From an uncultured Eubacteriales bacterium (GTDB lineage Bacteria; Bacillota; Clostridia; Christensenellales; Aristaeellaceae): a stretch of DNA of 64,000 bases. How positions within the stretch are numbered: the stretch's first letter is position 1; every line of letters starts with the position of its first letter. Made by a program: the position numbers and the translations under genes. Location: NCBI GenBank assembly GCA_902801765.1, contig CADCJO010000006.1, forward strand, positions 1 through 64,000, written 5' to 3'. The notes beneath the pieces were generated by a model. The model saw nothing but the letters and a program-made list of their open reading frames with translations, did no database searches and was not told the DNA's origin. Shown here piece by piece: positions 25,010 through 34,600 of this stretch.

Positions 25010-25112
25010 CTCTAAGTTCTCAGTTCCAAGTTCTAAGCTATATACCCATACATCGCAACAGAGCAGCTGTGATCACATTCAGCTTAGAACTTGGAACTTT
25101 GAACTTGGAACT
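25010..25112. repeat. Heptamer palindrome R1
   Basis: The left arm (25010-25039) is built from AGTTCNA units, and the right arm (25081-25112) is its reverse complement, closed by AGCTTAGAAC. It sits inside the antiporter operon and would form a long hairpin in the transcript. Related copies lie at 31462, 46605 and 53541. Confidence 0.7.
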
Positions 25113-25114
25113 CC

Positions 25115-26617
25115 TCATACAAACATCGCAATGCCTTGCTGAATCCAGTCCATGACCGGGCTGGCAAAAACGCCCAGGCAGATATTGATCACGATCAGAG
25201 CCCCCATCGCAAACGCGAAAGGCGCGTCCTTGGTTTTGGGTGCCGGTTCGGTCCCCGGCTCCTCTGCCGGGCGGTACAGGGTCAGGACGGTTCGGAGCAT
25301 ATAGCCCACGTTCAGCGCTGTGCTGACCAGCAGATCCGCCAGCAAAAGCACCATCCGCCAGCCGCCCAGCTCCACGGCAGCCTTCGCCAGATATACCTTG
25401 CTGGCAAACCCGCCCAGCACCGGCACGCCCACCAGCGACAGCGCACCCACCAGGAACGCCAGCGCGGCCAGCGGCGTTTTCTTCGCCGCGCCGCGAAGCG
25501 CCGGGAAGGTGTCGCGGTCCCCCGCGGCGGCTCTTAATTTGTTGCCCGCCAGGAACAGCATGGATTTTGCCGACGAGTGAGCCAGGATATGGAACAGCGC
25601 CGCGGCAAAGCCCGCCTCCGTTCCCAGTGAAATGCCCAGGAAAATATACCCGATCTGCGCCACGGAGGAATAGGCGATCATGCGCATCATGTGATGCTGC
25701 AAAATCGCGTGCAGCGAGCCCATGATCACACCCACCATGGCGTAGAGAAACAGCACGTCCTCGATGCGCCGGGCGAACACGTCGGTGCCCGCCGCGCGGA
25801 AGAAAATCTTCACCAGCAGGAAGATGTACATTTTGGACACCACGCTGCTGAGGATTGCGCTGGACGTGGCGGTGGCGGTGCTGTACGCGCCGGGCAGCCA
25901 GGTGTGGAAGGGATAGAGCGCGCTCTTGATGGCGATGCCCAGGGTCATGAGCAGGAAGGAAATATACATCGGCATGGGATACCGGTTCTCCGCCGCCAGA
26001 TTCCGCACCGCCTCTCCCAGCTGCTGGAACAGAAGGTGCCCGGTCAGGACATAGAGAATGCTCAGCCCCAGCAAAAACAGGCCGCTGCCCAGCAGGTTCA
26101 TGATCATGTACCGGGCCGCAGCCAGCATCGTCCGGCCCTGATTGCGGGACAGGATGAGGGCGCAGGCGGCGATGGTGGAAATTTCGATGAACACGTAGGC
26201 GGTGAACAGGTCGTTGGTGAAGGTCATGGCCGCCATCGCCGCCGTCAAAAGGCAGAACACCGCGGCATACAGGTTCACGCGGTTCGGCGCAATATCGGCG
26301 GTAAACTGCTTCCAGCCGCCCAGCACCGCCAGGAACATAACCCCCGCAAACAGCAGCCCCACCAGCGCTTCCGCCGCGCCGACGCGAAGCTCATTCCCAA
26401 ACGGCGCGCCGATTTCGCCCATGGCGAACACAAAGCTTTCATTCCGCGTCAGCGTGAAATACAAAAGAATGCCCATGCCCGCGCATTCCAGTGCGGACAA
26501 AACTGTCATGACCGCCCGGGCCGCTTTCGCCCTCAGCACGGAGCAGACCGCCGCGCAGATCAGCGCGCCGACGATCATGAACAGGGGAAGATTCTGCCAC
26601 CAAAGCATGGTCGTCAT
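25115..26617 (-). CDS. mnhD: Antiporter subunit, MnhD/MrpD-like
   Basis: This 500-residue membrane protein is the first of the four large subunits and the one directly following the MnhC homologue, the usual place of MnhD. It has the glutamate in FIEISTIAAC, the lysine in AIKSALYPFHTWLPGAY, and ATATSSAILSSVVSK after it. It overlaps the mnhC gene by 4 bp. Mrp complexes exchange Na+ (or K+) for H+. Confidence 0.88.
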   Translation of the reverse strand: MTTMLWWQNLPLFMIVGALICAAVCSVLRAKAARAVMTVLSALECAGMGILLYFTLTRNESFVFAMGEIGAPFGNELRVGAAEALVGLLFAGVMFLAVLGGWKQFTADIAPNRVNLYAAVFCLLTAAMAAMTFTNDLFTAYVFIEISTIAACALILSRNQGRTMLAAARYMIMNLLGSGLFLLGLSILYVLTGHLLFQQLGEAVRNLAAENRYPMPMYISFLLMTLGIAIKSALYPFHTWLPGAYSTATATSSAILSSVVSKMYIFLLVKIFFRAAGTDVFARRIEDVLFLYAMVGVIMGSLHAILQHHMMRMIAYSSVAQIGYIFLGISLGTEAGFAAALFHILAHSSAKSMLFLAGNKLRAAAGDRDTFPALRGAAKKTPLAALAFLVGALSLVGVPVLGGFASKVYLAKAAVELGGWRMVLLLADLLVSTALNVGYMLRTVLTLYRPAEEPGTEPAPKTKDAPFAFAMGALIVINICLGVFASPVMDWIQQGIAMFV

Positions 26618-26988
26618 TTCCCCTCTCTCCGTATTTTTTCGGCGATTTCGTCAATGTCCAGGGAATGATAGCGCTCATAGAGCCGCACCGTCAGCCCCAG
26701 CATTACCGCCGTCACGCTGACCCCCACCACGATGCCCGTCAGCACCAGGCCCGCGGGCAGGGGATTGATATAGGCGGAGGCCTCCGTTACGCCCTCCTGG
26801 TAGATGGGCGCGAGGCGGGATTCGATATAGCCGTAGGACGCTAAAAAGAGGTAGATCCCGCTGTCCATCATGGAAAAGCCGATGATCTTTTTCATCAGGT
26901 TTTTGTCCAGCAGCAGGAGCGCGAACCCGATGCCGAACAGCATCACGGCGGTCAGCCCATCCAAATGGCCGTAAGCCTGGGACAGCAT
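26614..26988 (-). CDS. mnhC: Antiporter subunit MnhC/MrpC (NuoK-like)
   Basis: This 124-residue protein has three membrane helices of the NuoK/MrpC type. The pattern IGFSMMDSGIYLFL and the late PAGLVLTGIVVGVSVTAV match MrpC. It starts at the stop of the MnhB-like gene and overlaps the MnhD-like gene, consistent with a single transcript. Confidence 0.9.
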   Translation of the reverse strand: MLSQAYGHLDGLTAVMLFGIGFALLLLDKNLMKKIIGFSMMDSGIYLFLASYGYIESRLAPIYQEGVTEASAYINPLPAGLVLTGIVVGVSVTAVMLGLTVRLYERYHSLDIDEIAEKIRREGK

Positions 26989-27941
26989 CAGAATTCCCCC
27001 TTTCTGAACATGGTGAACAGGGCGTACATGGTGCAGGCTACCACGCAGCCCACCACGAAGTTCAGCGGCAGCAGCAGTCCGCCGGACAGGATGTTTCCCG
27101 GGATGCCGTTGGGAATGTGGCTGTCCAGGCGGTTCGCGCCGGTAAAGAAGTGGTAGCCCTTCGCCAGCGAATAGAACATCAGCGAGCAGACCGACACGCC
27201 TTTAAAGGTTTTATAGGTAAAGAACTTTTCGATCTTTTCGTACCCGAAGGCGTTCTGATACAGGATCAGCCCCGCCCCTAACACCGCGCCGCCGGAGAAC
27301 CCGCCCCCGGGCGACAGGTGGCCGTTCAGGATAATATAGATGCCCAGGATGAACACCAGCGGGGTCAGGACGCGGGCGGCGGATTGCAGGATCACGTCGT
27401 CCCCCGGTTCAAAGTGGCGCTCCATTTCCCCTTGCAGCAGGCGGTTCTGTTCGTCCCGTTCGCCGTAAATGCTCAGCATCAGCAGCACCGTGCACACAGC
27501 GATGAACAGCACGTGGGATTCGCCTAAGGTGTCGAAGCCGCGGTAATCCAGGATGATGCCGGTAACGATGTTCAGGGCGCCGGTATCTTCTTTGGTGTGC
27601 TTTACATAAAATTCGGTCAGCTCGCTGTCCATCAGCGTGTCCGCTTCGCCGAAGCGGGGCATCCGCTCCACCGTTTCCAGCAGCAAGCCGATCAGTACCA
27701 CCGCCACGATCACCGCCAGCAGGCGATACCACCAGGTATCAGCGTACGCGCGCTTGGGCCGGAATTCCTCCGTCTGTTTCCCAGCCGCCTTCCTGGCCGC
27801 TTTCTTTTTTGGTTCCGGAGCGCTGGGTTCATCGGTTTCTTCCCGCAGCGCGTCCTGCATTTCATCATCCAATGCATTGCCGCCGTTCTCCAGCCAGTTC
27901 AGGAAAGACTTGAAGGGATCATTCTTCCGCTTCTTCGGCAT
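26988..27941 (-). CDS. mnhB: MbhE-MnhB fusion subunit of the antiporter
   Basis: This 317-residue protein joins two usually separate pieces. After a charged, lysine-rich cytoplasmic N-terminus (about 1-70), an MbhE-like part corresponding to the C-terminus of MrpA follows, with a membrane helix, then GALNIVTGIILDYRGFDTLGE. The C-terminal 130 residues are MnhB, with the signature HLSPGGGFSGGAVLGAG. MnhB is normally about 140 residues. The gene overlaps the DUF4040 gene upstream by 23 bp. Confidence 0.85.
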   Translation of the reverse strand: MPKKRKNDPFKSFLNWLENGGNALDDEMQDALREETDEPSAPEPKKKAARKAAGKQTEEFRPKRAYADTWWYRLLAVIVAVVLIGLLLETVERMPRFGEADTLMDSELTEFYVKHTKEDTGALNIVTGIILDYRGFDTLGESHVLFIAVCTVLLMLSIYGERDEQNRLLQGEMERHFEPGDDVILQSAARVLTPLVFILGIYIILNGHLSPGGGFSGGAVLGAGLILYQNAFGYEKIEKFFTYKTFKGVSVCSLMFYSLAKGYHFFTGANRLDSHIPNGIPGNILSGGLLLPLNFVVGCVVACTMYALFTMFRKGEF

Positions 27942-28194
27942 CTTCCGCTTCCCCCTTTTCCCGGATGGCGTGGATTTTTTTCAGCGCCGCGAACATCAGG
28001 ATCGACGATACGCCCGCGCCGACGGCGGCTTCGGTGATGGCCAGGTCGGGCGACTGCAGCAGCATCCATACCACGGACATGGCCAACCCCTGGGCCATGA
28101 AGGTGATCACGGCGGCCAGCAGGTTTTTCGTCGCGGCCACGGCGATGGCGCAGACGATCATGAACAAAAGCAAAATCACGTTCAGCGCTTCCAT
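27919..28194 (-). CDS. DUF4040/MbhD-like antiporter subunit
   Basis: This 91-residue hydrophobic protein corresponds to the DUF4040 segment found near the C-terminus of MrpA, or to MbhD when separate. The diagnostic LQSPDLAITEAAVGAG is present in the third helix, and an acidic tail follows. Its separate coding fits an Mbh-style rather than a classical Bacillus mrpA layout. Confidence 0.85.
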   Translation of the reverse strand: MEALNVILLLFMIVCAIAVAATKNLLAAVITFMAQGLAMSVVWMLLQSPDLAITEAAVGAGVSSILMFAALKKIHAIREKGEAEDAEEAEE

Positions 28195-28508
28195 TCTTTC
28201 GCCTCCGCTTCAAAATGCTTTTCGTCCGTTTCGCGTACTAACCGGGCAATCAGATGGCTGCACACCGGACTGGCAATCCAGAACAGCGCCACCACCAGCA
28301 GGATCTTGAGCGTCACCGGGCTGAATCCCGTATACACCACCGCCGCCAGCGCCATGAGCAGCAGCCCCAGCGTGTCCGCCATTCCGGCTGGATGCAGGCG
28401 GTTTACGGAAAAGCGAAAGCGGTTCACGCCGATCACCGCGGTAATCTGGATAAACAATCCCGCCAGCAACAGGAAGGCGAACACCCCCGCGCGGATATAT
28501 TCAAGCAT
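28182..28508 (-). CDS. mnhG: Antiporter subunit MnhG/MrpG
   Basis: This 108-residue protein has three helices with the MnhG pattern GVNRFRFSVNRLHPAGMADTLG. It overlaps both neighbours (8 bp with mnhF and 13 bp with the DUF4040 gene), so it belongs to the operon. Confidence 0.9.
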   Translation of the reverse strand: MLEYIRAGVFAFLLLAGLFIQITAVIGVNRFRFSVNRLHPAGMADTLGLLLMALAAVVYTGFSPVTLKILLVVALFWIASPVCSHLIARLVRETDEKHFEAEAKEWKR

Positions 28509-28806
28509 CCTTCTCCGCCTCCTTTTCCTTCTTCGCCCGGTGAATGCCGATATAGATGCGGCACAGCAGCACCACGGCCAGGAAGCTGAGCATGGCGTAA
28601 ATCAACGCGATATCCACCAGGTAATCTTCGTGCATCAGCAGGGATAAAAACAGAATGATAGTGATGATGAAGGTGCCCGTCATGTTCACCGCCACGATTC
28701 TGTCGGCTGTCGTCGACCCCTTCACAGCACGGAACAGGCACACGAACAGGCACAGCCCCAGCACGATCATGGCTCCCTGCATCAGGGCCGTATACAGATT
28801 ATCCAT
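28501..28806 (-). CDS. mnhF: Antiporter subunit MnhF/MrpF
   Basis: This 101-residue protein has three helices with the MrpF pattern GSTTADRIVAVNMTGT, then a lysine- and glutamate-rich tail. The ATG at 28806 is preferred over an upstream in-frame start because it agrees with family length and overlaps mnhE by only 8 bp. Confidence 0.9.
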   Translation of the reverse strand: MDNLYTALMQGAMIVLGLCLFVCLFRAVKGSTTADRIVAVNMTGTFIITIILFLSLLMHEDYLVDIALIYAMLSFLAVVLLCRIYIGIHRAKKEKEAEKDA

Positions 28807-29263
28807 GCAGCGCCTCCTCGATTTTGAGCAGCTTTCTTTCAAAGATCAGGTCGTCCAGCCCTTCCGCCAGCTCGGGCCGCAGGCAGTGCACCGTCAGCTC
28901 GTCCCCCTGAAGCGTGACCGAGATCGTGCCGGGCGTCAGCGTGATAGCGTTTGCCAGCGCCATTTTTCCCAAGCGCGTGTTCAGGCGGGTTTGAATCGAA
29001 CGCGTGACTGCTTCCGGCTCCGCAAAGTAAATAATATTGCACATGTTCAGATTCGCTTTTGCGATCTCCCAGATCACAATGATACAAAAACCAATGATCC
29101 GCGGCAGCGCAAGATAGAATCTTCCTTCCTTTTTAAATGACCAATCGCACGCTTTCCACGCGAACAGGAGCATCACGGCTGTCACCGCCGCCCCGATCAG
29201 CGCGGTTTCATTCGTCCATCTGCCGTTCAAAATCATCCAGAATAAAAAAAATATCGCCGCCAT
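28799..29263 (-). CDS. mnhE: Antiporter subunit MnhE/MrpE
   Basis: This 154-residue protein is the first gene of the antiporter operon. Two N-terminal helices are followed by the MrpE soluble part with ANAITLTPGTISV and a late VHCL. The ATG at 29263 follows GAGGGAAG; earlier in-frame starts overlap the promoter region. The operon order is mnhE-F-G-DUF4040-mbhE/mnhB-C-D and then three more large subunits. Confidence 0.9.
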   Translation of the reverse strand: MAAIFFLFWMILNGRWTNETALIGAAVTAVMLLFAWKACDWSFKKEGRFYLALPRIIGFCIIVIWEIAKANLNMCNIIYFAEPEAVTRSIQTRLNTRLGKMALANAITLTPGTISVTLQGDELTVHCLRPELAEGLDDLIFERKLLKIEEALHG

Positions 29264-29309
29264 GTTCTTCCCTCTTTCACGCGCTTTGCACATCAGCTTT
29301 TCCTTTCAC

Positions 29310-29338
29310 AGTATACACGAAACCGAAGCGTTTCACAA
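29310..29338 (-). promoter_or_regulatory. Promoter of the antiporter operon
   Basis: On the minus strand TTGTGA (29338-29333) and TATACT (29315-29310) are spaced by 17 bp, 47 bp upstream of the mnhE start. Both hexamers are close to the sigma-A consensus. Confidence 0.65.
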
Positions 29339-29650
29339 GGGCTGTTTAAAAAGAAAAGGGCAAGAGAACGCAGCGAAATACGGTATGCTTTCAAAAAAAT
29401 CAAGTTCCTCTTCCGTTTCGAAAAATCATTGATCAAGCAGATTCGGTTAAATAAAGGGGGAGCGTTCCGGACTTCAGTATAGATACATTGCTTATTTTTT
29501 GAAATTCGGTCTGTTTTTAACGAGAATCAATGAACATATCAGGTGATTTTTGCCTTCATCCATTTTAATATTGCATTTTTGTTACAGTTTTATGTTAAAT
29601 TTATAAATAAAATATACTGAAAATTTGCAATTTTTGTACGAAATTATCTC
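29339..29650. other. AT-rich intergenic region between divergent antiporter and ApbE/Rnf operons
   Basis: No open frame of coding character is seen. The stretch from about 29500 to 29650 is strongly AT-rich compared with the flanking genes, as expected for a divergent regulatory region. No clear operator was recognised. Confidence 0.5.
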
Positions 29651-29679
29651 TTGTGTGCGCTATGCTTATTTGTTATAAT
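29651..29679 (+). promoter_or_regulatory. Promoter of apbE and probably the Rnf locus
   Basis: TTGTGT at 29651-29656 and a perfect TATAAT at 29674-29679 are separated by 17 bp, with an extended -10 TG at 29671-29672. It lies 77 bp before the apbE start codon. Confidence 0.65.
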
Positions 29680-29756
29680 ATGTTCAGAAATAAATTGCCG
29701 CCTTTTCGTTACCGGCTGGCGTTTGTTTTCCGCATAAACCGAAAGCGAGGCCCTCC

Positions 29757-30851
29757 ATGCATCGTAATCAAATCAGCAAAGCAGCCTTTTCTTTGTTTCT
29801 TGCGCTTGTGCTTCTGTGTTCCGTCTGTTCGTCCGCTTTGGGTTCCACTTTGGCTGATGCCTATGCATCCGCCCAGCGTTTTTCCCGCACGGATCTGAGC
29901 GCGTTTGACACCGTGATCACGTTGGTTGCCTTTGCGCCCGACCAGGCTTCCTTTGACCGGGCGGCGGATCGGGCATTTGAAAAAATCCAGCTGTTGGATC
30001 ATATTTTTGACGGCTACAACGCTTATGATGATTTGCACAATCTGTATTATGTGAATCTGCATGCCGCTCATGCGCCTGTTGAGGTGCCCGACGATCTGTT
30101 TCAGCTCCTTTCCTGGTGCAAGGAGCAGTGGGCCGCGGGCCGCAGGGAAACAAACATCGCCATGGGCGCGGTGCTTTCCCTCTGGCACGAATACAGAACA
30201 GCCGGCGCCCTGCATCCTGAAGAAGCCCAGCTTCCTCCAATGGAAGCGCTGACCGCTGCCAGCCAGCACATCGATTTTGATAACGTGGTGCTGGATGCCG
30301 AAAAACAGACCGTATTCTTTTCCGACCCTGACCTGACGCTGGACATTGGCGCAGTCGCAAAGGGCTATGCCGCCGACGCCGTGGGCAGAATTCTGTATGA
30401 AGATATGCCCTCTTTCCTGCTGAGTCTGGGAGGCAATGTGTATGCGGGCAACGCTCCGTTGGACGGTCGAAGCAATTGGGCCGTCGGCGTGCAGAACCCG
30501 GATGTGACCCAGAACGGCACGCTGGATATTCTGGATGTGCACGATAAAACCGTGGTCACCAGCGGCGACTACTGGCGCTATTATACCGTGGACGGCCAGC
30601 GCTATCACCACATCATCGACCCGGAAACGCTGATGCCTTCCCGGAAAATGGTGTCCGTGACGATCCTGTGTGAAAGTTCCATCCTGGCTGACTTCCTGAG
30701 CACCGCGCTGTTTGTGCTGCCTTATGAGGAAGGGCGGCAGGTGGCGGACAGTCTGGACGGCGTTGAGGTTATGTGGATTTTGCCGGACGGCAGCATCCAC
30801 TTTACCGACGGGATGAAGGACTACGCCCGCTCCATGAAAAAACCTGCCTGA
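29757..30851 (+). CDS. apbE: ApbE, FAD:protein FMN transferase
   Basis: This 364-residue exported enzyme covalently links FMN to threonine in S/T-G-A-T-type motifs of Rnf/Nqr proteins, using FAD and Mg2+. An N-terminal signal sequence (about 1-30) precedes the ApbE domain. Visible family blocks include DTVITL, NIAMGAVLSLWH, LDIGAVAKGYAAD, SLGGNVYAG, VVTSGDYWRYY and HHIIDPETLMPS. Its position just before a NusG-II gene and a giant RnfG with eight flavinylation-type sites makes that protein the obvious substrate, together with RnfD. Confidence 0.93.
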   Translation: MHRNQISKAAFSLFLALVLLCSVCSSALGSTLADAYASAQRFSRTDLSAFDTVITLVAFAPDQASFDRAADRAFEKIQLLDHIFDGYNAYDDLHNLYYVNLHAAHAPVEVPDDLFQLLSWCKEQWAAGRRETNIAMGAVLSLWHEYRTAGALHPEEAQLPPMEALTAASQHIDFDNVVLDAEKQTVFFSDPDLTLDIGAVAKGYAADAVGRILYEDMPSFLLSLGGNVYAGNAPLDGRSNWAVGVQNPDVTQNGTLDILDVHDKTVVTSGDYWRYYTVDGQRYHHIIDPETLMPSRKMVSVTILCESSILADFLSTALFVLPYEEGRQVADSLDGVEVMWILPDGSIHFTDGMKDYARSMKKPA

Positions 30852-30859
30852 GGAGAAAC

Positions 30860-31453
30860 ATGCCAAACAGAAAAAAGACCAATAAGACCGCAAATATCCT
30901 GGTCATCGTTATGCTGGTCCTCGTCGCGGCCGGGCTGCTGATCGCTTCCCGATTCATTCAGTCGCCCAACGCCAATCTTTCCCAAACGGAAATTGAAGAC
31001 TCCATCCGGGCGCTGGCCACGGAAACGCCAAAGCCGGCAAAAACAGAAGCACAGAAGGAGAACGCAGGACCTGTCCCGGTTCAAACCGAAGCCGTCTCCG
31101 TCATCGAAGCCTCTCCCCAACCTGAGGGACAGCCGCCGGAGCAATCCGCTCCCGGGTATCTGTTCATCATTCTGGAGGGTCGCGTTTGGGGCATTGAAGC
31201 CCTGGGCGAAGAGCGCAATGTGACGGTGGATCAGGGAAACGGTGTTGTGAACGTGATCCACCTGCAAAAGGACGGGTTTTATATGGACTCCTCCACCTGC
31301 GATAACCAGCTTTGCGTTGGCGAAGGAACCGTCACCCTGACCAACTGGCAGCAGCGCATTTTAGGTCCCTGCGTCTATTGCCTGCCGCATAATCTGCAAT
31401 TGGAACTGGTCGTTCCCAACGCAGAGCGCGACCCGAACGCGCCGGATGCCTAA
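30860..31453 (+). CDS. NusG domain II-containing membrane-anchored protein
   Basis: This 197-residue protein has one N-terminal membrane helix (about 11-32), a Pro/Glu-rich linker (about 60-110) and a C-terminal NusG-II-type beta domain (about 112-190). The domain keeps the cysteine pattern CDNQLCVGEG and CVYCLPHNL. Such proteins are often encoded beside Rnf and ApbE genes; their function is unknown. The ATG at 30860 follows TGAGGAGA, 8 bp after the apbE stop, so it is part of that operon. The domain should face outside the membrane. Confidence 0.8.
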   Translation: MPNRKKTNKTANILVIVMLVLVAAGLLIASRFIQSPNANLSQTEIEDSIRALATETPKPAKTEAQKENAGPVPVQTEAVSVIEASPQPEGQPPEQSAPGYLFIILEGRVWGIEALGEERNVTVDQGNGVVNVIHLQKDGFYMDSSTCDNQLCVGEGTVTLTNWQQRILGPCVYCLPHNLQLELVVPNAERDPNAPDA

Positions 31454-31461
31454 GATTATAT

Positions 31462-31557
31462 AGTTCAAAGTTCTAAGTTCAAAGTTCCAAGCGAATCGTG
31501 ACCCCATTTGATTGGAAACAAATTTCGGCTTAGAACTTAGAACTTGGAACTTAGAAC
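31462..31557. repeat. Heptamer palindrome R2
   Basis: The left arm (31462-31492) reads as AGTTCAA, AGTTCTA, AGTTCAA, AGTTCCA, then AGC. The right arm (31528-31557) is a reverse-complement version beginning GCTTAGAAC. The two arms are separated by about 35 bp. It lies between the NusG-II gene and rnfG. Confidence 0.7.
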
Positions 31558-31677
31558 CGAATAACTATCCCCCCGTTCCAACGGGCTGAGGACAGCCCTT
31601 TTCCCGTTCAAGCGGGAATATAGATGAAGAAACTGTGTTTCCCCGTGGGGGAGACAGAGATAGGAGGACAGAACGAA

Positions 31678-34600
31678 GTGAAGAAACAGCTTCCTGGCTG
31701 GGCGGTGCTGCTCATCATCACCCTGGTCGCGGGTCTGGCGCTGGGCGGCACCAACGCCCTGACCAAAGACCCCATCGCGCAGCAAGCCCTCATCAAGGCG
31801 GAGAATGCCCGAAAAGCAGCCCTGCCTGACGCGGAATCCTTCGAGGAACTGGCGCTGACTGAAGGCGCGTCCGTCGATTGGGTCTATGCCGGACTCAAGG
31901 ACGGTTCCCCTGTGGGCTACGTGGCCCAGAAAACCGTGAATGGCTTCGGCGGCAAGGTCGAGGTCATTGCTGGCGTGGACACCGTGAACGCTCCCGATAC
32001 CTTCAAAATCGGCGGCATCACCGTGGGCGGCTCGGACTTTTCCGAAACCGCCGGCCTTGGCGCGCGTGCGAAGGAACCGGCGTTCACCGACCAGTTCCCC
32101 GGCAAGATCTATCCGATCAGCTACATCAAGGCGGGCGGTGAAGCCACCGAAAGCACCGTGGACGCTTTGACCAGCGCCACCATCACCACCACCGCCGTGG
32201 TGAACGGCGTCAACGACATCGTCAAATACGTCAAGGCGGACGTGATGGGCATCGCCGGTGTGGAAATGCCCGCCAAGCCCGCGGACGGCGTGTTCTCCTC
32301 CTCCGAGAAGGGCTTCCGCGGCCCCGTGTACGTGGAAGCCGCCTTTGACGGCGCAGGAAAAGTGACCTACATGAAGGTCGGCGACGAAGCCTTTGCCGAG
32401 GATATCGGCGCGGGCGTCATCGAGCCTGACTTCATGATTCAGTTCATCGGCAAGCAGATGCCGCTGGAAGTGAGCGACATCGACGTGATTGCCGGCGCGA
32501 CCATCTCCTCCACCGCCGTGGTGAAAGCCCTGAACAACGCCTACGCCATCGCGGGCGGCGCGGAGATCGTGGTGCCTGAAACGCCAACCATGCCGGAGAA
32601 ACCCGCCGAGGGCGTGTTCAGCGCCTCCGCCGACGGCTTCCGCGGCCCCGTGTATGTGGAAGCGGCGTTTGACGCGGACAATAAAGTGACCTACATTTCC
32701 GTCGGTGACGACAGCTTTGCCGAGGACATTGGCATGGGCGTGAAGGAACCTGAGTTCATGACCCAGTTCATCGGCAAGACCGCGCCGGTGGAAGTTTCCG
32801 ACATTGACGTGATTACCGGCGCGACCATCTCCTCCACCGCCGTGGTGAACGGCCTGAACAAGGCGTACAACGCCAGCCAGGGCATTGTGGAAGAAGTGGT
32901 GGAAATCGTGATGCCCGAGAAGCCCGCCGAGGGTGTGTTCAGCGCAGCTGAAAAGGGCTTCGCCGGACCGGTATACACCGAAGCGGCTTTTGACGCCGAC
33001 GGCAAGATCACCTACATTTCCGTGGGCGACAATCAGTTCGCCGAGACCGAGGGCTTCGGCGCGAAGGCGCTGGTGGCGGAAAACCTGCATCCTTTCATCG
33101 GCGCGCAGATGCCCCTGAACGTGGAGGACGTGGACGCGCTGACCGGCGCGACCTTCACCAAGACCGCCATCGTGAACAGCCTGAACAAAGCCTACAAGGC
33201 GTCCAAGGGCGAAGTGGAAGAAGAACCGGTGAAGCAGGAAGCTCCCGCTGCCGCGCCTGCCGGGGAAACCTTCGGCGCGGATGCGGATGGCTTTGACGGT
33301 CCTGTGCATGTGGAAGCCGCGTTCGACGGTGACAAGGTCTCTGCCCTGACCATCGGCGACAAGCGTTTCAACGAAACCGCCGGCTTCGGCGCACGAGCGT
33401 TGGAACCCGAAGTAGCCGCTGCCTTCATCGGCAGGACCGTGCCCATGAAGGTGGAGGACATCGACGTGCTCACCGGCGCGACCTTCACAAAGACCGCCGT
33501 GGTGGAAGCGCTGAACAAGGCCTACACCAAGTATCAGGCCGCGCAGGAAGCGCCTGCGGAAGAACCCGCCGCTGAAGCGGTTCCTGAAAATGCCGTGAGC
33601 GCTTCCGTCCAGGGCTTTGGCGGCCCTGTGGCTATCAGCGCGGCGTTTGATGACGCAGGCAAGATCAGCTATTTCAAGATCGTTGAAGAAGGCTTTGCCG
33701 AGACGCCCGGTCTGGGCGCAAAAGCGCTGGAAGAAGACTTCCAGAAGCAGTTCGTCGGCAAGCAAATGCCGCTTTCTCTCGGCGACATTGACGCCATCGC
33801 CGGTGCGACCATTACCAGCACCGCCGTCGTGGACGCGCTGAACCAAGCGTATGACCAGGTGAAGCCCGCCACGGAAGAACCGGCTGCCGCCACCTTCGGT
33901 GCGGACGCTGATGGCTTCCAGAGTACCGTGCACGTGGAAGCCGCGTTCGACGGCGACAAGATCACCGCGCTCACCATCGGCGACAAGCGTTTTGACGAAA
34001 CGCCCGGTTTCGGCGCGAAGGCGCTGGAGCCCGAAGTGGCCGAAGCGTTCATTGGCAAGACCATGCCTTTGGCCGTGGAAGATGTGGATACCCTCACCGG
34101 CGCGACTTTCACCAAGACCGCCGTGGTGGAAGCGCTGAACAAAGCCTATACGAAGTATCAGGCCGCTCAGGAAGCGCCTGCGGAAGAACCCGCCGCAGCT
34201 TCCGGCAGCGCCGTATCCGCCACCGCGCAGGGCTTCGGCGGCCCCGTGTACGTGGAAGCGGAATTTGACGGAAATAAGATTGCTTCTATCAAAATTGGCG
34301 ACGATCAGTTTGCCGAAACATCCGGCCTGGGCGCCCGCGCGCTGGAAGAGGATTTCCAGAAGCAGTTCATCGGCAAGCAGATGCCCATCGCCCTGAGCGA
34401 TATCGACGCGCTCTCCGGCGCGACCATCACCACCGCCGCCGTGGTGGATGCCCTGAACGAAGCCTATGCCTCCGTGGCGGGCAGCGAAGAAGCAGCGCCT
34501 GAAACGAGCGCCGTGGAAGCGAAGACATACACCGCTGAAATTAACTCCGCCGACAAGGTGCTGAAGCTGGAAGCCACCGTGGAAGGTGGTAAGATCACCG

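Noticed and set aside
25010..25112. CRISPR array
   Set aside because: The repeats are 7-bp units with no unique spacers and form inverted arms; no cas genes are present despite the CARF nuclease elsewhere.
19900..29263. Respiratory complex I or an Ech-type hydrogenase
   Set aside because: None of the peripheral NuoB, C, D, I or hydrogenase subunits is present; the small subunits are clearly MnhB, C, E, F and G.
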